This document shows, piece after piece, positions 20,018 through 29,433 of a stretch of 64,000 nt of DNA. The DNA comes from Metabacillus rhizolycopersici (GTDB lineage: Bacteria > Bacillota > Bacilli > Bacillales > Bacillaceae). The stretch spans positions 1 to 64,000 of the forward strand of contig NZ_JAIQUM010000004.1 of NCBI RefSeq assembly GCF_020075705.1, in the 5' to 3' direction. Numbering within the stretch: position 1 is the stretch's first letter; each line of letters begins with the position of its first letter. Under the pieces are notes generated by a model, which ran no database searches, was not told the origin of the DNA, and saw nothing but the letters and a program-made list of their open reading frames with translations. The position numbers were made by a program, and so were the translations under genes.

Positions 20018-20404
20018 TTATTGTTTTAAAATTGCTTGTCTTGCAAGTTGATCTGCTACTTTATTTTCTTTGCTAGGAATCCACTTTATAAAGAAAAGTT
20101 CAAATTGATTAGCTAGCTCCAAAACTCGATCTAGCAAAGGGATGAAAGACTGATTTTTCACAAATTTCTTTTCTATAGCGCGGTCGACGAGCTGCGAGTC
20201 TGTTCGAAAGGATACAATTTGATAGCCTTTCTCGATGCAAATTTCCATGCCTTTAATGAGTGCATGATATTCAGCTTCATGATTAGTCATCATCCCAAGT
20301 GGGAATGAATATTGTTCGGCACTTCCGTGGCCTTTAATAAAAACTCCAGCACCAGACACTCCAGGGTCTCCAGCACTGGCACCATCTACATATATCTCGA
20401 TCAT
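20018..20404 (-). CDS. ypdQ: RNase HI-like protein (YpdQ)
   Basis: 128 residues forming a complete RNase H fold. The catalytic tetrad is present in position: Asp7 (IYVDGAS), Glu45 (NHEAEYH), Asp69 (RTDSQL) and Asp118 (NKVADQLAR). B. subtilis YpdQ has been reported to lack RNase HI activity despite this fold, so the biochemical role remains open. ATG 20404 follows aggaggcaa. Confidence 0.87.
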   Translation of the reverse strand: MIEIYVDGASAGDPGVSGAGVFIKGHGSAEQYSFPLGMMTNHEAEYHALIKGMEICIEKGYQIVSFRTDSQLVDRAIEKKFVKNQSFIPLLDRVLELANQFELFFIKWIPSKENKVADQLARQAILKQ

Positions 20405-20732
20405 TACGCTTGATTGCCTCCTAATAATGTAAAATGTTTAACAAAAAACAAAACGATGTTAAAATAAGTAGCATTAGCTAATAAAAAAAGAATAAATTGA
20501 AATAATGAAAAGAAGCACTCCGAACTAAGGCTCTCTGGCTGATAATCAATGCAATCATATTATGGGTGATATTAAGGACATATGCATTCATTCAGAGAAG
20601 ATTTTGAATCATAAAAACTGTAAATCGAATACGATTATAGCATAGTGAAAATATTAGTAAATATAAAGAGTTTTCTTTCATCAAAATTAATCTAAATCCT
20701 AATGAGGATTTAATTATTCAGGAGTGAAGCTT
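20405..20732. other. Divergent intergenic region between ypdQ and ypeP
   Basis: Holds promoters for both genes by position. A perfect inverted repeat taaatcct-aatg-aggattta at 20692-20711 sits just before the ypeP RBS and could be an operator or mRNA hairpin. Nothing else seen. Confidence 0.35.
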
Positions 20733-21410
20733 TTGAAGTATAGTATTGAATGGACCTATCAAACGAAAAAAAAAATACAAACGATTATTTCGACTGATTT
20801 ACTTTCTCTTAATGAAACAATTATGCTTGCAGAAGATTTTATGCTTACTGGTAGAGTAAAGCAGCTTAATTTTATATCAGAAGACGGACAAACCTGGACA
20901 TTAAAGGAATTGAAACGATTAAAAGAAATTGTAAAAGATGAACCGCAGAATGTTGTTGCATACTTTGATGGAGGATATCAAAAAAGTATAAAGCTAGCCG
21001 GCTTTGGGGCAGTTATTTATTATACTCAAGGTGGAAACGATTATCGTATTAGAATCAACGAAAAGGTAAATGAGCTAACATCAAACAATGAAGCGGAATA
21101 TGCGGCATTTTTATATTTGGTTAACGTTCTTGAGGAATATGGAATTAATAAGCAGAAGATAGTATTTAAGGGTGATTCACAGGTTGTGATTAACCAGCTT
21201 TCAGGAGAATGGCCTTGCTATGAGGAAGAATTTATCATTTGGTTAGATCGAATTGAAGCTAAATTAAAAAAGCTTCGTATTACACCTGAGTATGAAGCCA
21301 TTACACGTAAAGAAAATAATGAAGCTGATAAGCTTGCTACACAAGCAATGAACGGAATTGAGATAAGAAGTAAAATGACCTTAAATGAGGAAGTTGAAGA
21401 TAATGAGTAA
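20733..21410 (+). CDS. ypeP: RNase H-domain protein (YpeP)
   Basis: 225 residues; an N-terminal extension of about 75 residues precedes an RNase H-like domain. Readable motifs are VAYFDGGYQKS, SNNEAEYAAFL, FKGDSQVV and NNEADKLATQA, so the D-E-D-D residues are kept. Start chosen at TTG 20733 because ggagtga sits 6-7 bases upstream; GTG 20724 overlaps that RBS. A neighbouring RNase H-like gene (ypdQ) is divergently oriented. Overlaps ypeQ by eight bases. Confidence 0.83.
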   Translation: MKYSIEWTYQTKKKIQTIISTDLLSLNETIMLAEDFMLTGRVKQLNFISEDGQTWTLKELKRLKEIVKDEPQNVVAYFDGGYQKSIKLAGFGAVIYYTQGGNDYRIRINEKVNELTSNNEAEYAAFLYLVNVLEEYGINKQKIVFKGDSQVVINQLSGEWPCYEEEFIIWLDRIEAKLKKLRITPEYEAITRKENNEADKLATQAMNGIEIRSKMTLNEEVEDNE

Positions 21411-21579
21411 AAAACAAACATTACATGAATTGAGCGAAGTTTTAGATACTTATTGTGTTAATTGCTTACTGAAAAAGCATTTTCGGGATGAATTTGGAAA
21501 ACGATATGCACATGCTTTTTGCATAAATAAATGTACAGTTGGTCAAAAGATTAAAGAAATTGGAGAAAGATTATCGTAG
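21403..21579 (+). CDS. ypeQ: Zinc-finger protein YpeQ
   Basis: 58 residues. Metal ligands YCVNCLLKKHF ... AHAFCINKCTVG form the C2HC-I-x2-C zinc-finger pattern of the YpeQ family. Translationally coupled to ypeP (ATG 21403 within its last codons). Role unknown. Confidence 0.83.
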   Translation: MSKKQTLHELSEVLDTYCVNCLLKKHFRDEFGKRYAHAFCINKCTVGQKIKEIGERLS

Positions 21580-21623
21580 GGGGAATTGCTCGTAAAGATC
21601 AAGTAAGTTTCTCTTCATTAAGC

Positions 21624-21654
21624 ATTAAAAAATCCGCATAAAGCGGATTTTTTA
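21624..21654. terminator. Bidirectional terminator
   Basis: aaaaaatccgc / gcggatttttt with a 5-nt loop, between the convergent ypeQ and DUF2564-like genes. Confidence 0.88.
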
Positions 21655-21918
21655 ATGTCTTGCTTCGTTTAATTGATGCTCGCATTGATCAAGTAGTTGC
21701 TGTTGCTTCGCTAAAAAATCTTGATCAACACCTGTTTGAGGTGCACGATTCATCATATCCTTTGCATCCCTTATCGCATTTTCAGCATGCTGAAGGGCCT
21801 CTGGGTCTTGCTGCATTGTAGCTGAACCAACCATTTTTTGAGCTGCTTTAACTGACATCTCAATCTGGCCTAATTCATTCAATCCACTTATTAATCCAGT
21901 ATGGTTTATTTGTTGCAA
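21652..21918 (-). CDS. DUF2564-like (YpzA-type) protein
   Basis: 88 residues starting at TTG 21918, nine bases after ggaggtg. Helical, Gln/Ala-rich: MSVKAAQKMVGSATMQQDP and AENAIRDAKDMMNRA. Position near cspD matches B. subtilis ypzA, but I rely on context for the name. A longer frame upstream is open but lacks an RBS. Confidence 0.72.
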   Translation of the reverse strand: MQQINHTGLISGLNELGQIEMSVKAAQKMVGSATMQQDPEALQHAENAIRDAKDMMNRAPQTGVDQDFLAKQQQLLDQCEHQLNEARH

Positions 21919-22114
21919 TAAAAACACCTCCAAGCTATAGTCTTTGAATTTAAGTAGAAAAATATTCGCTAAAAAAAACAATTGTTTATATATCGTAAAC
22001 AGAAATGACATGTTAAAATGAAGAAAGATGATGGCTGTGTAAAAAGCTTACACGATTATATAACCTTTTTACTATTTATTTGTAAAATTATGGACTATTA
22101 GGAGTGAGATTAAC

Positions 22115-22315
22115 ATGGTGGATGAGTCATTAGATACAACAATTAAAGAAGCGTTTTTAGAAATTTATCGGGATCTTGATAAATTAGTCTTTATAGCGAA
22201 CAACTCGAATATATTCAACCAATTTGAAGTAAGCAGAATAGAAAAAGGGATAAAGCAAAATGTTAAAGCGATTGAATACCTATTAGTGAGTAAAAACATG
22301 AGTACCACTCGTTAA
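22115..22315 (+). CDS. Small hypothetical protein (66 aa)
   Basis: ATG 22115 follows aggagtga. Acidic/helical, no cysteines: VDESLDTTIKEAFLEIYRDLDKLV. Family not recognised. It stands between ypzA-like and cspD, where B. subtilis has unrelated small genes. Confidence 0.65.
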   Translation: MVDESLDTTIKEAFLEIYRDLDKLVFIANNSNIFNQFEVSRIEKGIKQNVKAIEYLLVSKNMSTTR

Positions 22316-22391
22316 ATGGATTTTAATAGAAATCATAGATGTGGATAAAAATATAAAAGTAAACACATTGTTGTCTAATAGTTTGAACATG

Positions 22392-22422
22392 TAAAAAAGA
22401 GGCGGAGAAAACTCAGCCTCTA
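22392..22422 (-). terminator. Terminator of cspD
   Basis: Read on the minus strand: agaggc / gcctct then TTTTTT. Confidence 0.75.
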
Positions 22423-22476
22423 GTGGTTCTTATTTATTATTGCTTATGAATAGATAGCAAGAATCTTAGTATGTGA

Positions 22477-22677
22477 TTATAACTTTGTAACGTTAGCTGC
22501 TTGAGGGCCACGGTTACCTTCAACGATTTCGAAAGAAACTTCTTGACCTTCTTCTAACGATTTGTATCCATCACCTTGGATAGCTGTAAAATGTACGAAT
22601 ACATCGTCTCCGCCTTCAACTTCGATAAAACCGAAACCTTTTTCATTGTTAAACCATTTAACTTTACCATTTTGCAT
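22477..22677 (-). CDS. cspD: Cold shock protein (CspB/CspD type)
   Basis: 66-residue OB-fold RNA chaperone that binds single-stranded RNA/DNA. RNP1 KGFGFIEV and RNP2 VFVHFTAI are both intact. The ORF begins [19 protein letters not shown] aggagg. The roughly 100-nt AT-rich leader upstream is typical of csp genes with regulated leaders. Position before ugtP matches cspD. Confidence 0.95.
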   Translation of the reverse strand: MQNGKVKWFNNEKGFGFIEVEGGDDVFVHFTAIQGDGYKSLEEGQEVSFEIVEGNRGPQAANVTKL

Positions 22678-23033
22678 AGTAGTTAATCCTCCTAATACTG
22701 TAGCACAGGTGGTGCTAAAAAAATTTTATCACTATCGGAATATGATATGTATGAATTCACAGTGTGTTACCATATATACTCAGCTTAATGATAAATTAAC
22801 TATACAACAATTTTTCAATACCCGTCAAGATTAAAATGAGTACATTTACAAAACTTTCAGAAATTTCTTAATAAAAAATTAGTAGTATAATTCTTTATTA
22901 CGTATGATTAGATAATCGTCAAAGTGCATGGAGAATATTTAGATGGAAAAGTTTCAGATTAACAGGGGAGTCAACTATAAGTAGAGCTTTTAGCTAATGA
23001 GTGTTTTTAGCTAAAAAACACTCATTAGCAAAT
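22678..23033. other. Intergenic region with a long palindrome
   Basis: Contains the cspD leader and promoter, then at about 22991-23027 a near-perfect palindrome (gctaatgagtgttttt-agc-taaaaaacactcattagc, about 16-bp arms). It is not followed by a T run on the plus strand, so it may be an operator-like or cruciform element rather than a terminator. Confidence 0.4.
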
Positions 23034-23083
23034 TTAAAAAAGTTTGACCGCAACTGTGAGGCTGTGATCAGACTTTTTTAAAA
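23034..23083. terminator. Bidirectional terminator at the 3' end of the YfhP-like gene
   Basis: Stem aaagtttga / tcagacttt with A run before and T run after. Confidence 0.7.
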
Positions 23084-23096
23084 GGAGGTTTTCAAC

Positions 23097-24092
23097 CTAT
23101 AATTGAATTGCTCGATTTTGCGTTGAAAGTAGCTTCTCATCAAGCCTCTTAGTATTATGTACCCAACCAGTATATGACGCTATGATGTTTTGTGAACGAT
23201 CAAGTTTGACGATAGCCATATATGGGTAATAATCCTTGTTCCGGAACCGTAAATCAATCCATTGGACGTCAAAACCCGATGGTGTTGGAAAATAAAGGAC
23301 ATGTGTATGTTTTGAATTGGCTAAGAAATGTTGAACATTTTTGTCAGCTAAAGAAACATTAATGATTTCACAACTAAAGTCAGCCTTGTCAAATTGATGG
23401 ATCCAATTAATATTTTTCCCATGTATAGAACCGACCTGATAGGTTGATTCAGTTTCATGAACAAAATCCCATTTTTGCAACCACATTGTTGGGATAATTG
23501 TCATTTCCCCCATTTTATTGGTTGCCTCCGTAATATACCTTCTTTTCTCTAAGGATACGAAAAATCGTATTATTAGATAGACTGTTAGAATAAAGTATCC
23601 ATAGAAAAAGACAATTCCAGGAGAGAAATTGGTTAACCACAAGATAAAACCAATTACATGAATTAGGATAATAATTGGATCAAATAAGGGAATAAAATTT
23701 AAGGAGAGCCATTTTTTTGTAAACGGTCTTCCAGCTTGTGTTCCATAGGTGTTCATTATATCAAATCCAACATGTAAGATAACCGCTAAAAATGTCCAAT
23801 ATAAAAGTGGTAAAAACGTAATATGACTGAAAAATAATGAAATAACACTAGATATAATTAATGTCAAGATAAACAAAGCTGGAATTGAATGAGATGCTCC
23901 GCGATGATGCTCGGTATACATGCCATTGCCTTTAAAAAGCTTTATGACATAATCAAAGTCAGGTGCATTGGAACCAGCAACGGTTCCTATTAAAATGGCA
24001 TGAGCAAGCTCAGGGTTAGCAGCTACCGCAGGATCTATATATGCTAGTCCTGCTAATCCGAATCCCATTGTAATATGAGTACTTGTGTCCAT
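23097..24092 (-). CDS. Membrane-bound metal-dependent hydrolase, YdjM/YfhP family
   Basis: 331 residues with 4-5 membrane segments in the first two thirds. Family motifs: STHITMGFG at the start, SNAPDFDYV, and HHRGASHSIPAL with the conserved His/Asp metal ligands. The C-terminal 110 residues are soluble. B. subtilis YfhP is about the same length, but its gene lies elsewhere. RBS ggaggg before ATG 24092. Substrate unknown. Confidence 0.87.
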   Translation of the reverse strand: MDTSTHITMGFGLAGLAYIDPAVAANPELAHAILIGTVAGSNAPDFDYVIKLFKGNGMYTEHHRGASHSIPALFILTLIISSVISLFFSHITFLPLLYWTFLAVILHVGFDIMNTYGTQAGRPFTKKWLSLNFIPLFDPIIILIHVIGFILWLTNFSPGIVFFYGYFILTVYLIIRFFVSLEKRRYITEATNKMGEMTIIPTMWLQKWDFVHETESTYQVGSIHGKNINWIHQFDKADFSCEIINVSLADKNVQHFLANSKHTHVLYFPTPSGFDVQWIDLRFRNKDYYPYMAIVKLDRSQNIIASYTGWVHNTKRLDEKLLSTQNRAIQL

Positions 24093-24218
24093 TTTGACCC
24101 TCCAGGTAATAGAAATTACCCCTTATTCACCCTTGTCATTTATTTAGAAAAGTAGATTTTATATTATATGAATCATCGCATAATATAAAATTAAGGCAAA
24201 AAAATCTGCCGTGGATTT

Positions 24219-25379
24219 CTAATAATTTACGGAGCCGGCCATCGACTGTTTATCTCTAATATATGATGCTTCCTTGATGATATCTTCAATAATTAATTCA
24301 GCAGATCGAGGAACATGAAGCCCTCGAATATTCTTTTTCATTTGTTCCAATCTTTTTTCATCATCTAATAATTTGTGAACCTCGTCAGTAATATCCGCTA
24401 CTTGATTTACAATTAGTGCTGCGTGATTATCTTCAAAAAAATGTGCATTTTCTTTTTCTTGACCAGGAACTGGTTTATAAAGTATAACTGGCACACCTAA
24501 TGCTGTTGCTTCTGTTAAGGTTATTCCGCCGGGCTTTGTTATCATACATGATGCAATTCGATAAAGTTCATCGATTCTCTCGACATAGCCTAGCACTTTA
24601 AATTGTTCGGGGAAACTGGTTGCTAACGGATCAAGGCTTTCTTTTAAAATTGTATTATTTCCACAAATAACAACAATTTGGGTATCTTCACTTTTAGAGA
24701 TAAACGATTGGCAAAGCTCTTTTACATTTTTTAAAACCCCGTGAGCTCCTGCCATTATCAAAAGTGTTTTTTTATTAGGATCTAAGTTATATTTCGTATA
24801 AATTTCACTACTCATTATTTCTTCTTCAAATTGTGACCGAATTGGAATGCCTGTAACTTTAACAGTACTCGGATGGATTCCTAATTGGACAAGTTTTTCT
24901 TTTACATGGCTCGTTGCGACATAATATTTATCAATATCCTCATGAACCCAAATTCTGTGTAAACAAAAATCAGTTAAAACATTAAAGGTTGGGATAACTG
25001 TTCCAGTTTTTTTTCGGTATTCAGGAACGACAATCATTGGAAACGTATTAATAATCATATCAGGTTGCTCGCTTGTAACAATTTCGTGTAACCGTTTATG
25101 TCCCATTTTAAAATAGAGGTTCATCATTCTTTTGTTATAAATTTTATCTACCCCATAGTAAAATAGACGATAGAACTGTTTACCAAATGAAAAACTTTTT
25201 AAATATAAAAACTGGGTAATCTCTGAAAAGACAGGGAAGGATTCAGAATATAGATTACATACAATAACTTTTTGAAAACCGAGCTTATTACATTGATTTT
25301 CTAATGTTTTTGCTACTTGGACATGACCATTACCGTATTTGGCTGTTAAGATTAATACTTTTGGTTTGCTTTTCAACAT
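24219..25379 (-). CDS. ugtP: Processive diacylglycerol beta-glucosyltransferase
   Basis: Transfers glucose from UDP-glucose to diacylglycerol, making mono- and diglucosyl-DAG, the lipoteichoic acid anchor; in B. subtilis UgtP also links nutrient state to cell division. The 386 residues align by memory along most of their length (ILTAKYGNGHVQVAKTL, NTFPMIVVPEY, GYVERIDELYRI, MITKPGGITLTEA). Start ATG 25379 with gaggtga. GT28 family. Monocistronic. Confidence 0.96.
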   Translation of the reverse strand: MLKSKPKVLILTAKYGNGHVQVAKTLENQCNKLGFQKVIVCNLYSESFPVFSEITQFLYLKSFSFGKQFYRLFYYGVDKIYNKRMMNLYFKMGHKRLHEIVTSEQPDMIINTFPMIVVPEYRKKTGTVIPTFNVLTDFCLHRIWVHEDIDKYYVATSHVKEKLVQLGIHPSTVKVTGIPIRSQFEEEIMSSEIYTKYNLDPNKKTLLIMAGAHGVLKNVKELCQSFISKSEDTQIVVICGNNTILKESLDPLATSFPEQFKVLGYVERIDELYRIASCMITKPGGITLTEATALGVPVILYKPVPGQEKENAHFFEDNHAALIVNQVADITDEVHKLLDDEKRLEQMKKNIRGLHVPRSAELIIEDIIKEASYIRDKQSMAGSVNY

Positions 25380-25604
25380 TTTCACCTCAATCTAATCAGA
25401 AACGAATCAACTTAACTATTAAGATGTCTTTCTAAATAAATTATATGAGAGAATCATATGATTTTGACTTATAGATTACCATAAAATTATTACTTTTTTA
25501 TAAAGTAATTATTAAGTGTTTCTTAAGATGTAAAATTATTGTAAAGATAGTAAAAGGAGTTTTACGATAGCCTTTTTGCCCTTCTTTGACAATAATCTTT
25601 CAGT

Positions 25605-25652
25605 GCCGAATAGGATAGAGGAAATGATAATCTCTATCCTATTCAATTTTTG
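25605..25652. terminator. Bidirectional terminator downstream of metA
   Basis: 12-bp stem gaataggataga / tctatcctattc followed by AATTTTT. Confidence 0.82.
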
Positions 25653-25659
25653 ACAGTAT

Positions 25660-26568
25660 TCAGTTCCAAATATAAGGTGTTTCTTGGTAAACATAATAAT
25701 TTAACCAGTTGACAAACAAAAGGTTTGCATGTGACCGCCAACAATGAATGGGATTCTTTTTGGGGTCATTGTCTTCAAAGTAGTTTTCGGGTATATCAAT
25801 TGTAATCCCTTTTGCTAGGTCTCTTTCATACTCTTCTTTAAGAGTTGTTCGTTCATATTCTGGATGCCCTGTTAAGAAAATCTGCTTTCCATCCTTTGAC
25901 ATTGCGAGACAAACACCAGCCGTATTTGAATAAGAAAGTATTTGCAGCTCTGAAACTGATTCAATCTCATCTTTTCGTACTTCTGTATGTCTTGAATGTG
26001 GTACAAAATAGTAATCATCAAAACCTCTTAATAATTTTACATTGGGATTAATAATTTCATGCTTAAAAATACCAAAGCATTTTTTTTCCAATTTATATTT
26101 ATTTACGCCATAGTGATGGAAAAGTCCTGCTTGTGCGCCCCAACAAATATGTAAAGTTGATGTAACATTCGTTTTTGTCCAATCCATAATTGTTTTTAAC
26201 TCTGGCCAATAAGCAACCTCTTCAAATTCTAAATGTTCAATTGGTGCGCCAGTAATAATCATTCCATCATATTTCTTGTGTTGGATATGTTTAAATGTCG
26301 TGTAAAATTCTCTTAAGTGTTCATATGCTGTATTCTTTGATTTATGGGTTTCAGGTCTTAAAAACGTTATATTCAATTGAAGTGGTGAATTCCCTAGTAG
26401 TCGTAATAATTGTGTTTCTGTTTTTTCTTTTTCCGGCATAATATTTAAGATTAAAATATTTAATGGACGAATATCTTGTGAATATGCCCTTTTTTCGTCC
26501 ATAATAAATATATTTTCTTGTTCTAAAATTTCCTTTGCTGGTAAATGACTCGGTATGTTAATCGGCAA
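25660..26568 (-). CDS. metA: Homoserine O-acetyltransferase (MetA family)
   Basis: First committed step of methionine synthesis, acylating homoserine. 302 residues; catalytic Cys in HICWGAQAG, His and Glu in [11 protein letters not shown], and RHTEVR. In Bacillus MetA the acyl donor is acetyl-CoA. TTG 26568 gives the canonical N-terminus (M)[14 protein letters not shown] and has ggggg nine bases upstream, so I prefer it over GTG 26577. I could not find an S-box or T-box leader upstream. Confidence 0.94.
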   Translation of the reverse strand: MPINIPSHLPAKEILEQENIFIMDEKRAYSQDIRPLNILILNIMPEKEKTETQLLRLLGNSPLQLNITFLRPETHKSKNTAYEHLREFYTTFKHIQHKKYDGMIITGAPIEHLEFEEVAYWPELKTIMDWTKTNVTSTLHICWGAQAGLFHHYGVNKYKLEKKCFGIFKHEIINPNVKLLRGFDDYYFVPHSRHTEVRKDEIESVSELQILSYSNTAGVCLAMSKDGKQIFLTGHPEYERTTLKEEYERDLAKGITIDIPENYFEDNDPKKNPIHCWRSHANLLFVNWLNYYVYQETPYIWN

Positions 26569-27214
26569 AAAAAGCACCCCCGTATAATTTCTTAGTACTA
26601 GAATTCATTTGTTTTAGACTTAGTTTTTTTGTGTTTATCTGCGCAGCACAATTCGAGTATTTGAACCCAGTGAGACAGATCGTCGCATTATCGGTTATCA
26701 GTGCCATTGTTTAAACCGTACAGTACTTGCAAATGTAGTAAGGTAATAAAAGAGCAGCGTCCATTACACCTTCTAGAGCCTGGATATGTGTTTTGGCGTT
26801 GGTTAAAGGACAAAACTGAATATTCACACTATTTATTTACTTACTTCCTGCTTGAATGTGACTGACTAAGGTGTTTGTGAATTAACTTAGTAACTAATTT
26901 CTTTATTATAGAAAGATTAGAAAATTATTTCAATTCAAACTTTTCGTGAAGGTAGTTCAATTTTTGGAAATTGTAAGGAATTAATTTAAATTGTTTATAA
27001 AGGAGAGTAAGCTAATCACCTAGATTTGAAAGTAACGGATTCTCTTTTTGGATAGATAGTTAAGACAAAAAATAAAGGTAATTTAAATAACCTGAATCAT
27101 AAAAAGGAATTTACATCTGATATCGACATTTTTTATAAAACAATATGTTTAATGAGTTAAGTAAGGCATGGAAGAAGCCGGCTTCAACTGGTTATTTTTT
27201 GAGGAGGTATAGTA
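26569..27214. other. Long gene-free stretch upstream of metA
   Basis: Of about 650 nt, 26640-26780 is less AT-rich than its surroundings and, on the minus strand, has a frame MDAALLLPYYICKYC with one internal TAA followed by TMALITDNATICLTG; it may be a decayed small gene or a repeat. The right part is AT-rich with a gaagccggcttc palindrome near 27173-27184. No SAM riboswitch or T-box motif is visible on either strand. Confidence 0.35.
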
Positions 27215-27721
27215 GTGTTTGATCCAACAGTTTTTGATAACTTAAAAGTAGTTGTTGAGGGTTATCTTTATGATTTAGATTTAGAGAATAACATATCAAT
27301 AACAAATAGAAACGATATCGTCGATCTAGCTACGATGTCAAGAAAATGCATTATCACTTTTTCAAATGTAAATAGGATAGATCCAGCTGTGAATTTCGAA
27401 ATAGAGATGAGTCAAAAACAATTAGCGGGAGAATTATTGCAAACAATAAAAAAACCTGGATGTCAACTTACGGTATCATTTCAAGAAGAGTTGAAGAACT
27501 CAAAATATGATGAGTTTTTATTAAAAAAACTTCAAAAAATGTGGGAGGAGGATCATTTAATTAAGCTATTTATTACAAAAGAGCTAACATCGAGTTCACC
27601 AGTTTTTTATCATCAATATCAAGTGTCTTTTCAGAGAAGATATGGTGAAGACGATCTTGAAGAACTTTTAAATGTTGTCAATCAATCCGTTTCATTGCTT
27701 AAGATGATGTCGAAATATTAA
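27215..27721 (+). CDS. Conserved hypothetical protein (168 aa)
   Basis: GTG 27215 after gaggagg. Soluble alpha/beta protein with no signal peptide or cysteine-pair motif; the C-terminal half reads FYHQYQVSFQRRYGEDDLEELLNVV. I do not recognise a family. About 60 nt upstream of bsaA, so co-transcription is possible. Confidence 0.75.
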   Translation: MFDPTVFDNLKVVVEGYLYDLDLENNISITNRNDIVDLATMSRKCIITFSNVNRIDPAVNFEIEMSQKQLAGELLQTIKKPGCQLTVSFQEELKNSKYDEFLLKKLQKMWEEDHLIKLFITKELTSSSPVFYHQYQVSFQRRYGEDDLEELLNVVNQSVSLLKMMSKY

Positions 27722-27784
27722 TATGCTAATCGTTGTACTTAGATTACTTTCTATGTAATTATCATATTACAAGGAGGGATGGTC

Positions 27785-28273
27785 ATGACCATGTATGATT
27801 ATGAAGTACAGACGATAAAAGGTGAAATGACAATACTAAAACAATTTGAAAATAAAGTTTTACTGATCGTGAATACAGCTAGTAATTGTGGATTTACCCC
27901 ACAATATAAGGAACTTCAACAATTGTATGAAGAGTTTAAAAATCGTGGGTTTTTCGTGCTTGGTTTTCCGTGCAACCAGTTTAATGAGCAGGAACCGGGA
28001 GGGAATAGTGAAATAGAACGTTTTTGTGAAATGAACTATGGCATAAGCTTTCCAATGTTCTCTAAAATTGATGTAAAAGGAAAAAACGCTCATCCACTAT
28101 TTATTCATTTAGCAACTAATGCTCGGGGCGTATTAGGAAGTAAGGCGATTAAATGGAATTTCACGAAATTTTTGGTTGATTCAAAAGGTCAAGTTGTTAA
28201 GCGCTATTCCCCAAGTACGAAGCCAAATCAAATAAAACAAGACATAGAAAAACAATTGATAGGTGTATTGTGA
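27785..28273 (+). CDS. bsaA: Glutathione/thiol peroxidase (BsaA)
   Basis: Reduces hydroperoxides using thiols. 162 residues; the peroxidatic Cys lies in NTASNCGFTPQY, with the second conserved Cys in FPCNQFNEQEPG and the catalytic Trp/Asn in KWNFTKFLVD. Of three in-frame ATGs I chose 27785, six bases after aaggaggg. Position before ypgQ/ypgR is the same as in B. subtilis. Confidence 0.93.
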   Translation: MTMYDYEVQTIKGEMTILKQFENKVLLIVNTASNCGFTPQYKELQQLYEEFKNRGFFVLGFPCNQFNEQEPGGNSEIERFCEMNYGISFPMFSKIDVKGKNAHPLFIHLATNARGVLGSKAIKWNFTKFLVDSKGQVVKRYSPSTKPNQIKQDIEKQLIGVL

Positions 28274-28310
28274 ACGGGGTTCAGCTAGCGTGTAGAGAAT
28301 GAATCTCCCT

Positions 28311-28535
28311 TCATAGTACTAAGAAATATTGAACTTGATTGGAAGGAAGAGCTGTAATTCCGTAAATACGATAGCCAATACTTAGCAGCTGTGATAATGT
28401 TTCAGCACAATTTTGGCGAGCTGGCTCAATCGGTGCATGTTCGCTTTTGTAAAGCATATTCAATTGATTATTTACTGTGCAATGAAGTAAGACAACATGT
28501 CTCCCTGTCCAAGCTTGACCTATAATTGGACCCAT
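28311..28535 (-). CDS. Small hypothetical protein (74 aa)
   Basis: ATG 28535 has an aggaga RBS. Sequence GPIIGQAWTGRHVVLLHCTVN ... ENCAETLSQLL-like middle ... GYRIYGITALPSNQ. Two cysteines. Family not recognised. It is convergent with bsaA. Confidence 0.68.
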   Translation of the reverse strand: MGPIIGQAWTGRHVVLLHCTVNNQLNMLYKSEHAPIEPARQNCAETLSQLLSIGYRIYGITALPSNQVQYFLVL

Positions 28536-28712
28536 ATTTCTCCTAATTCTCATACAGTTCACCCTTATAAATTGATTTGTTAATAGGATATGATGAACAT
28601 CTAGTCCTTAGTTCTTTTAAAATAGTTTAATGGGCAGTCCTCCACTGATGCAAACTCAATTTGACTTTATTGAATTTAAGGAAGCCACATCATTTTTAGA
28701 GGAGCAAACCGA

Positions 28713-29324
28713 ATGGAAGAAAAATATATTATTCGTAAGATTGAGGAATTTGTGCATCGCAAGCTTCATTTAGAGGGAAGTGGTCATGATTGGTGGCACA
28801 TAGAACGTGTTAGAAAGAATGCACTTCGAATTGGTGAAGTGGAGCATGCTAACATCTTTGTTGTTGAATTAGCCGCTCTTCTACATGATTTAATTGATGA
28901 CAAGCTCCCGGTAACCGTGCGACTTGATGTGAATGATGTTGAATGTTATTTAGAAGAGATTGGCATTGAAAAAGCAATTGCTGCAGATGTCATCTCTATT
29001 ATAAACGTAATAAGTTTTCGGAAAAATACCCCTGTTAGTCAATTAACACTTGAAGCAAAAGTCGTTCAAGATGCAGATAGACTTGATGCGATTGGAGCGA
29101 TAGGAATTGCGAGAACATTTATATATGCAGGTTCAAAGGGCAACATTCTCTATCATCCTGAAAACCATGAGGGGACCGATGCCATTAGCCATTTCTACGC
29201 TAAATTATTGAAGCTAAAAGACTTGATGAATACAGATACAGGGCGGAGCATCGCTGAAGAGCGACATCAATTTTTGTATCAATTTTTAGATCAATTTTAT
29301 CAAGAATGGAATGGTGAAGAATAA
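28713..29324 (+). CDS. ypgQ: HD-domain phosphohydrolase (YpgQ)
   Basis: 203 residues. HD metal ligands: GHDWWHIERV (His), LAALLHDLIDDK (His-Asp) and VVQDADRLDAIGAIG (Asp). This is the YpgQ/YedJ type, a Mn-dependent (d)NTP pyrophosphohydrolase in B. subtilis studies. ATG 28713 follows agagga. Lies in its usual place before ypgR. Confidence 0.92.
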   Translation: MEEKYIIRKIEEFVHRKLHLEGSGHDWWHIERVRKNALRIGEVEHANIFVVELAALLHDLIDDKLPVTVRLDVNDVECYLEEIGIEKAIAADVISIINVISFRKNTPVSQLTLEAKVVQDADRLDAIGAIGIARTFIYAGSKGNILYHPENHEGTDAISHFYAKLLKLKDLMNTDTGRSIAEERHQFLYQFLDQFYQEWNGEE

Positions 29325-29433
29325 GCTTAATTATAATTGGAGCATCCCAATTTGAATGACCAAAATGCTTCGAATAGGACATGGCAATGCTGCTATGTTA
29401 CAATAACATCACGAATGAAAAGGAGTGCTCGTA

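Noticed and set aside
26569..26900. SAM (S-box) riboswitch or T-box upstream of metA
   Set aside because: The conserved S-box core and the T-box GGTGG-ACC motif were not found on the minus strand.
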